From: Actinophytocola sp045807065
Lineage (GTDB): Bacteria > Actinomycetota > Actinomycetes > Mycobacteriales > Pseudonocardiaceae
DNA length: 13,838 nt
NCBI RefSeq assembly: GCF_045807065.1
Contig: NZ_JBJMIE010000732.1
Location: forward strand, 1 to 13,838
Direction: 5' to 3'
Shown here: one piece after another, positions 6,755 through 13,700 of the stretch
Layout: each line of letters begins with the position of its first letter
Position numbering within the stretch: the first letter of the stretch is position 1
Translations under genes and position numbers: made by a program
Notes under the pieces: generated by a model
The model's input: only the letters and a program-made list of their open reading frames with translations
Told to the model about the DNA's origin: nothing
Databases searched by the model: none

Positions 6755-6930
6755 GGTTCCCGCTCCGCGGTGTCCGGCGAGTTCTGGTACGCCTGCTCGA
6801 GGGACGCGATCTCCTCGGCCTTCGCCATCGGCTCGCCGCCGTAGACCGAGCCCATGAACCGGGCCCACGTCGAGAACCCGCTCCGCCAGGTGTCGGCCAG
6901 CCACACGAACAGACGCTCCTCGTTCTCCAT
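6751..6930 (-). CDS. Small protein of unknown function (59 aa) coupled to rifG
   Basis: I do not recognise this protein. It runs from an ATG to a TGA that overlaps the rifG GTG (GTGA), and AGAAGGG lies 5 bases before the ATG, the same ribosome-site sequence as rifF has. The first 31 residues are rich in aromatic residues (Trp10, Trp15, Trp22, Phe8, Phe19, Phe25, Tyr30) spaced like one face of an amphipathic helix (for example FVWLADTWRSGF). After a GGEP turn comes an acidic helix-like part (AKAEEIASLEQAY). Net charge is about -6. There is no signal peptide, no long enough hydrophobic run for a membrane span, no cysteine and no metal motif. Position between the macrocyclase and the AHBA genes suggests a cluster role, perhaps a partner of RifG, RifF or the PKS, but that is a guess. 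It could also serve mainly to couple translation into rifG. If real it is easily missed because of its size. Confidence 0.75.
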   Translation of the reverse strand: MENEERLFVWLADTWRSGFSTWARFMGSVYGGEPMAKAEEIASLEQAYQNSPDTAEREP

Positions 6931-6935
6931 CGTTG

Positions 6936-6942
6936 CCCTTCT
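6936..6942 (-). promoter_or_regulatory. Ribosome binding site of the 59-aa small ORF
   Basis: AGAAGGG with 5-base spacing to the ATG at 6930, in the 28-base gap after rifF. It supports the small ORF as translated. Confidence 0.65.
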
Positions 6943-6958
6943 GGTTGCGGTCGAACGC

Positions 6959-7735
6959 TCAACCGAGGTCGCCGGTGAGGATGCGGGACAGCAGCATCCG
7001 GTGCTCGTCGTCGTCGGTGATCGTGCGCACCTGCTCCCGGCCGTTTCGGACGGTGAGGTAGCGGCGCTGTCGCATGAAGACCTGACCGTCCTCGACGGCC
7101 CGGCCGCACAGAACCTCCTGGGTGTCGGTCCGCTCCGAGTTCGCGAGGAGTTCCCGGAAGTTGTCCTCCAGTTCCTTCCAGTCGCTCCACTGGCGGGCTT
7201 TCGTCGTGAAGGTGTAGACGACACCCCAGCGGGTGGCCGCTCCCCTGCGTTGCAGCGCGAACCCGTTCTCCTCGGCGACCAACCGGAACTGGCTGCCGTA
7301 CTGGGACTGCACCGTGTCGGTGACCGGCAGCGGCTCGAGATAGGTCGGACCCGGGTAGCCGACATCCACGAGCCAGTCACCGCCGTCGAGAAGGACGCGG
7401 TTGAACATGTGCTCGACGTCGGTGCCGAAGTTGTCCCGGCCCTCCACGGTGCTGCCCGCGACCAGCGTGACGTCGTAGCCCAGTTCCCGCAGCAGCCGGT
7501 GGAACAGCCGGTTCAGGTGGTAGCAGGCGCCGCCGCGGCCGTCGGCGACGCTCGTGTCGAAGATGGCGTCGTCGTCGAGGTCGACGATGTCCGGGCCGTC
7601 GGCGAGGTCGTAGGCGAGGCTGCTGTAGGGGATCGCCATGAGGTGGCGCCGCTGCAGCTGCCGCAACGTCGCGATGTCCACACCGGACTGCCTGGCGCAG
7701 CCGATGCGCCGCAGGTAGTGGTCCACGTCGAACAC
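6959..7735 (-). CDS. rifF: Amide synthase (arylamine N-acetyltransferase fold), RifF: macrolactam release
   Basis: A 258-residue enzyme of the arylamine N-acetyltransferase family. It takes the finished chain from the last ACP and joins its carboxyl to the AHBA aryl amine within the same molecule, giving the ansamycin macrolactam (proansamycin X in rifamycin). The Cys-His-Asp triad is complete: Cys71 in RGGACYHLN, His109 in DVEHMFN, Asp124 in LVDVGYPGP. Length and spacing are normal for the family. The GTG start has AGAAGGG 7 bases upstream, placed directly after the PKS stop 15 bases away, so the two genes are surely cotranscribed. The position after a PKS with no thioesterase domain is the hallmark of ansamycin clusters. 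The C-terminal tail (ILTGDLG) ends 28 bases before the small ORF. Confidence 0.98.
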   Translation of the reverse strand: MFDVDHYLRRIGCARQSGVDIATLRQLQRRHLMAIPYSSLAYDLADGPDIVDLDDDAIFDTSVADGRGGACYHLNRLFHRLLRELGYDVTLVAGSTVEGRDNFGTDVEHMFNRVLLDGGDWLVDVGYPGPTYLEPLPVTDTVQSQYGSQFRLVAEENGFALQRRGAATRWGVVYTFTTKARQWSDWKELEDNFRELLANSERTDTQEVLCGRAVEDGQVFMRQRRYLTVRNGREQVRTITDDDEHRMLLSRILTGDLG

Positions 7736-7742
7736 GTCGTCA

Positions 7743-7749
7743 CCCTTCT
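7743..7749 (-). promoter_or_regulatory. Ribosome binding site of rifF
   Basis: AGAAGGG one base after the PKS stop codon and 7 bases before the GTG at 7735. It selects this GTG over the nearby out-of-frame GTG at 7743. Confidence 0.7.
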
Positions 7750-7750
7750 T

Positions 7751-10700
7751 TCATACGGAGATCGCCACCGGGGCCGCCTCGCCGCACGTCAGCTCGTGCA
7801 GGTGCGCGGCGATCAGGACCGGTGTCGGATGGGCGAAGACGAGGTTGGGCGAGATCCTCTCGCCGGTGACGGCGCGGAGCCGGTTGCGCAGCTCGATGGC
7901 GGTGAGGGAGTCGAAACCCAGCTCGAACAGCCCCTGGTCCGCGTCGATGTCGTGGCCGTCGCGGTAGCCGAGGACCGCGGCCACCTGCGTGCGCACCAGG
8001 TCGAGCAGGACCCGCGTCGCTTCCTCGGCGGGCAGCCCGGCCAGCCGCTCGACCAGTCCGCGCTCGTCGGCCGCGCCGGCGGTGTGCGCCTGCTGCCGAC
8101 CCGCCCGGACCAGGCCCCGCAGCATGTGCGGCACCTCGGTGCCCGCCACCGCGCGCAGGTCCAGCCTGGCCGGAACGAGCACCGCCTGCCCGGACCCCAC
8201 GGCGGCGTCGAACAGCGCCATGCCCTCCGCGGGTGTCATCGGCAGCAGGCCCCCGCGCCGGTTCATCCGGGACCGCGCCAGCTCGTCGGTGCCCGCCGCC
8301 ATGCCGGTGCTCTGCTCCCACAGGCCCCACGCCAGCGACAGCCCCGGCAGACCCGCCGTGCGACGACTCGCCATCAACCCGTCCAGGTACGCGTTCGCGG
8401 CCGCGTAGCCGCCGCTGCCCGCACCCATGAACACACCGGAAACCGACGAGTAGACGACGAACGCGTCCAGGTCCACGTCCCGGGTCAGCTCGTCGAGGTG
8501 ACGCACCGCGTCCACCTTCGGCGCGAACACCTCCGCCAGCCGCTCCGGGGTCACCGTGCCGATCACCCCGGCGTCGGCGACACCGGCCGTGTGCACCACG
8601 GCGGTGGGCCGGTGTTCGGCCAGCAGCACGGCCACCTGCTCCCGGTCGCCCACGTCACAGGCGACGACCGACACGGTGGCGCCCTGCCCGGTCAGCTCGG
8701 CGACCAGGTCCCCGGCGCCGTCCGCCGCCGCACCGCGCCTGCTGGCGAGCACCAGCCGCCGCACCCCGTGCCGGGCGACCAGGTGCCGGGCCACGAGCGC
8801 ACCGAGCGACCCGGTGCCGCCGGTGACCAACACCGTCCCTTCCGAACCGAAGACCGGCGCAGCCGACACGACACCGGCGGCACGGACCAGCCGCGGCACC
8901 GACAACACCGCGCCACGGACGGCAACCTGCGGCTCACCGCAGGCCAGTACCGCACCCAGCACGGCGTCGATGCCCGCGGCACCGTCGGCGGCGGCCCGAT
9001 CGAGACCCAACGCCGCATCGCCACCGATGGCATCGGCGGCGCCAGCCGGGCCGAGGTCCAGCACCGGGTCGAGATCGACGGCATCGCCACTACCGGCCGG
9101 GTCGAGATCCAGCACCGCATCGCCACCGGCGGCACCGGCGGCGCCGGCCCGACCGAGACCCAATACCGCATCGCCAGCGATGGCATTGGTGGCGCCGGCC
9201 GGGTCGAGGTCCAGCAGCACGATTCGGTCCGGGTTCTCCGCCTGTGCGGCCCGGACCAGGCCCCACACTGCCGCGCCCGCGGGGTCGGTCACCGCGCCGT
9301 CGCCTGCGGGTACCGCGCCACGGGTCACGACCACCAGGCGGGTCTCCTCCAGCCCGCCGCCCGCGAGCCAGCACTGGACGGCGTCCAGCACGTGGGTGGT
9401 CCGCTCTAGCACCGTGCCGCCGACGGCCGCCGGCAGGACCGCCGCGGCCGGGGCGGCCGCGCCGGACAGCACGTCGTCGGCCAGGGTCGCCACCCCTTCC
9501 GCGTCGGCCACCGGCACCCACGACGGCGCGGGCGCCGCCGCGACCGTGGGCAAGGCGGTCCAGTCCACGCGGAACAACGAGTCGACGCGGGGGGCGCCTG
9601 CCGCCGAGGCCAGCTGTTCGCCGGTCACCGGCCTGCCCACGAGCGAGTCCAGCGTGACGACGAGGCCACCTGCCTCGTCCACGGCCTCCAGCGCCATCGC
9701 GCCGGGCTCGGGCCTGGTGATCCGCACCCGCAGCACCGCGGCACCGGCCGCGTGCAGCCGCAACCCGTTCCACGCGAACGGCAGCGACAGTTCCTGCTCG
9801 CCTCCCCCGCCGGCGCCACCACTGCCACCGCCGGCGCCCCTTCCGACGCCACCGCCCCTTCCGACGCCACCGCCCCTTCCGACGCCACCGCCCCTTCCGG
9901 CGCCACCGCCACTGCCGTTGCTGGCGCGACCGCCACTTCCGGCGCCACTGCCACTGCCGCCACCGGCACCAGCGCCGTCGCCACCACCACGGCCGCCACT
10001 GCCACTGCCATTGCCGTCGCCACCACCGCCACCGCCGTCGCCGCCGGCCGCCGCCGCGCTCAGGAGCGTCGAGTGCAGGGCCGCGTCCAGCAACGCCGGG
10101 TGGATGCCGAAGCCGGCCGCGTCGGCGTGCCGGTCCGCGGGCAACGCGACCTCGGCGAAGAGTTCGCCGCCCTCGGCACCGTCGCGTCGCCACACCGACC
10201 GCACGGCCTGGAACGTCGTCCCGTACTCGTACCCGACCTGCGCGAGCCGCTCGTAGCCGGCGCCGATGTCCACCGGTTCCGCGCCGGGCGGCGGCCACGC
10301 GGCGCCGTCGAACCCGCTGCCGTGGCCCGGCTGCCCGGTGACGGTCAGCACGCCGGTGGCGTGCCGAGTCCAGCCGTCCGAGTCCTCGCGCTGGGAGTAC
10401 ACGTCGACGGTGCGCGTGCCGAACTCGTCCGGGCCGCTGAGTGCGACCTGCACGCGCACGCCGCCGTGCCGGGGCACCACCAGCGGCGCCTCGATCACCA
10501 GCTCGTCGAGGACCGAGCAGCCGGCTTCGTCGCCCGCGCGCACGGCCAGCTCGACCAGCCCGGTGCCCGGGACGATGACCACGCCCCGAACCGCGTGGTC
10601 GGCGAGCCACGGGTGGGTGCGCAGGGACAGGCGTGAGGTGAACACGAGCCCGTCGGACTGCGGCAGGTGCACGACCGCGCCGAGCATCGGGTGGTCGGCA

Positions 10701-13700
10701 CCGGCCAGTCCCAGCGAGGTGGCGTCGGTGGCGGCCTCGGTCGCGTGCAGCCAGTAGTGCCGGTGGTCGAACGCGTAGGTGGGCAGGTCCACTCGCCCGG
10801 CCGGGGCAGGCAGAACGGCGCGCCAGTCCACCGCGACGCCGCGGACGAACAGCTCGGCCATGGCGGTGAACAGCCGCGGCGGCCCGCCGTCGGCACGCCG
10901 CAGGGAACCGGTGACCACCGCGTCGGTGTCCTCGGTGCTCTCGGTGATCGGCGCGACCAGCACCGGGTGCGCGCTCACCTCCACGAACACCCCGTACCCC
11001 TGATCGAGCAGGGCGGCGACGGCAGGGCCGAACCGCACCTGATGACGCAGGTTCCGGTACCAGTAGGCGCCGTCGAGCACACCCGCGTCCCGAACCCACT
11101 CGCCGGTCACGGTCGAGAGGAACGGGATCTCCGGTACGTGTGCCTCGATGCCCGCCAGTGCTTCGGCGAGGGTGTCGCGGATGTCCTCCACGTGGCGGGT
11201 GTGCGACGCGTAGTCCACGGCCACCCGCCGCACCCGAACTTCGTTGGCCGACAGGGTTTCCAGCACCTCGTCGAGCGCCTCGGCATCACCGGCAACCACC
11301 ACCGAGGACGGGCTGTTGACGGCGGCGACCTCCACCCGGCCCGCCCACGGCACCAGCCGGGCGGCCACGTCGTCGGCGGACAGCGCGACCGAGGCCATGC
11401 CGCCGCGCCCGGACAACTTTGCGGCGATCGCCTGACTCCGCAACGCCACCACCCGCGCCGCGTCCACAAGCGACAACGCACCCGCCACACACGCCGCCGC
11501 GATCTCCCCCTGCGAATGCCCCACCACCGCATCCGGCACCACACCCACCGACGACCACACCGCCGCCAACCCCACCATCACCGCAAAACACGCCGGCTGC
11601 AACACGTCGACCCGATCGAGCAGCTCAGGCTCGGCGTCACCACGCAACACGTCCACCAGCGACCAATCAACCCACCGCTCCAACGCGGCAGCACACTCGG
11701 CGACCCGATCCGCGAACACTGGAGAGGAATCCAACAACTCCCGACCCATCCCCACCCACTGCGTCCCCTGACCCGGGAACACCCACACCACCTTGCCGGG
11801 CAGACCGGAAGCCGCGACCCGGCCGGTCACGAGGTTGGGTGCGGTGCCACCGTCCGCCAGCGCGGTCAGTCCGGCCAGGGCGTCCTCGCGGGACGCGGCC
11901 ACGACCACGGCGCGCTCACCGAACACCGACCGCCCGGACACCAGCGCCCCGGCCACGGCCGCGGGTGACAGCCGCGCCGACTCCGCCAGGAGTGTCGCGA
12001 GCCGCCCGGCCTGCCCCGCGAGCGACCCGGCGCTCCGCGCCGACACGACCAACGGCACGGCGCCCGATTGGCTCGCGCCGCCCGCCGGCGACCCGGCCTG
12101 CTCCCGGCGACTCTCCTCCCCAGCCCGCTCCACTCCCGACCACCGCCGCTCACCCAGCCCAGACACCAACGGCCCACCCGCAGCGCCCGATTGACCCGCG
12201 CCGCCCGCCGGCGAGCCGGCCTGCTCCCGGCGACTCCTCTCCCCAGCCCGCTCCACTCCCGACCACCGCCGCTCACCCAGCCCAGACACCGACGACCCAC
12301 TCACGGCGCTCGACTGGCTCGCGCCGCTCGTCGGCGAGTCGGCCTGTACCTGGTCTGTGAGTTCGTCGGCCTCCTCGATGATGAGGTGGGCGTTCGTGCC
12401 GCTGATGCCGAAGGAGGACACACCCGCCCGGCGCGGGTGGCCGTTGCGCGGCCAGTCGCGGGCCTCGGTCAGCAGTTCGACCGCGCCCGCCGACCAGTCC
12501 ACCTGGCTCGTGGGTGCGTCCACGTGCAGGGTCGGCGGCATGACGCCGTGGCGCAACGCCTGCACCACCTTGATCACGCCCGCCACACCCGCCGCCGACT
12601 GCGTATGGCCGAGGTTCGACTTCACCGAGCCCAACCACAGCGGACGATCCGGGTCGCGGTCCTGCCCGTAGGTGGCCAGCAGCGCCTGCGCCTCGATCGG
12701 GTCACCCAACGCGGTGCCCGTGCCGTGTCCCTCCACCACGTCCACATCGGACGCGGCGAGGCCGGCGCCCGCGAGCGCGGCGCGGATGACCCGTTGCTGC
12801 GACGGGCCGTTCGGGGCGGTCAGGCCGTTGGACGCGCCGTCGGAGTTCACCGCGCTGCCCCGCAGCACCGCCAGCACCCGGTGCCCGCGCTCGCGCGCCA
12901 CCGACAGTCGCTCCAGCACCACCACGCCGACGCCCTCGCCCCAGCCGGTGCCGTCCGCGCCGTCCGCGTACGCCTTGCACCGGCCGTCGACGGCGAGGCC
13001 CCGCTGGCGGGAGAACTCCACGAACGTGCCGGGGTTCGCCATCACGGTCACCCCGCCGGCCAACGCCATCGAGCACTCACCGGAGCGCAGCGCCTGCATC
13101 GCCAGGTGCAGCGAGACCAGGGACGAGGAGCACGCGGTGTCCACCGTCAACGCCGGACCCTCCAGGCCCAGCGTGTAGGCGACCCGGCCGGACACCAGGC
13201 TGCCGCCGGTGGTGGTGGCGGCCTCCGGCCCGATGCCGTAGTCGTGGTACATCAGCCCGGCGTAGACGCCGGTCTGGCTGCCCTTGAGCGAGGCGGGGTC
13301 GATGCCGGCCCGCTCCAGCGCCTCCCAGGAGCACTCCAGCAGCAGCCGCTGCTGGGGGTCGATGATGAGGGCCTCGTTCGGGCTGATCCCGAAGAACTCG
13401 GCGTCGAAGTCGGCGGCGTCGGGCAGGAAGCCGCCCTCGGCGGTGTAGGTCGTGTTGGGACGTCCACCGGTCGGGTCGAAGAACCGGTCCAGGTCCCAGC
13501 CCCGGTCGGACGGGAAGCCGCTGACCGCGTCGCGGCCCTCGGCGACCAGCGTCCAGAGGTCCTCCGGGGAACTCACCCCGCCGGGGTATCGGCAGGCCAT
13601 GCCGACGATGGCGATCGGGTCGGTGTCGGCATCGGCCCGGCTCACCGTGCGGCCGGGCGCCGATCGGGCCGGTTGGACATCGCCCAGCAGCTCGCTGAGG

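Noticed and set aside
7513..7743. Alternative start and frame for rifF from the GTG at 7743
   Set aside because: That frame gives a Thr/Ser-rich shadow peptide; the GTG at 7735 leads into the amide synthase with its complete triad.
7751..7800. Thioesterase domain at the PKS C-terminus
   Set aside because: The protein ends about 14 residues after the ACP; no GxSxG hydrolase region exists. Release is by RifF.
8951..9222. Regular 51-bp periodicity as a possible CRISPR array
   Set aside because: There are no unique spacers, the copies are diverged and contiguous, and the region is in frame inside a KR domain.
6854..9409. Long plus-strand open frame of 851 codons opposite rifF and the PKS 3' end
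   Set aside because: It is antisense to two genes with full catalytic motifs, crosses their boundary, and its protein is low-complexity and His/Arg/Gly-rich with no domain. Long antisense frames are expected at this GC content.
9797..10045. Frameshift as the cause of the glycine-rich stretch
   Set aside because: The DH motifs on both sides are in the same frame, and the 18-bp units preserve it; a frameshift would need a matching second one, and the repeats explain the sequence better.
8556..10256. Plus-strand frame encoding Pro-rich repeats
   Set aside because: The proline repeats are just the complement of the glycine-rich DH insert; no ribosome site and no recognisable domain.
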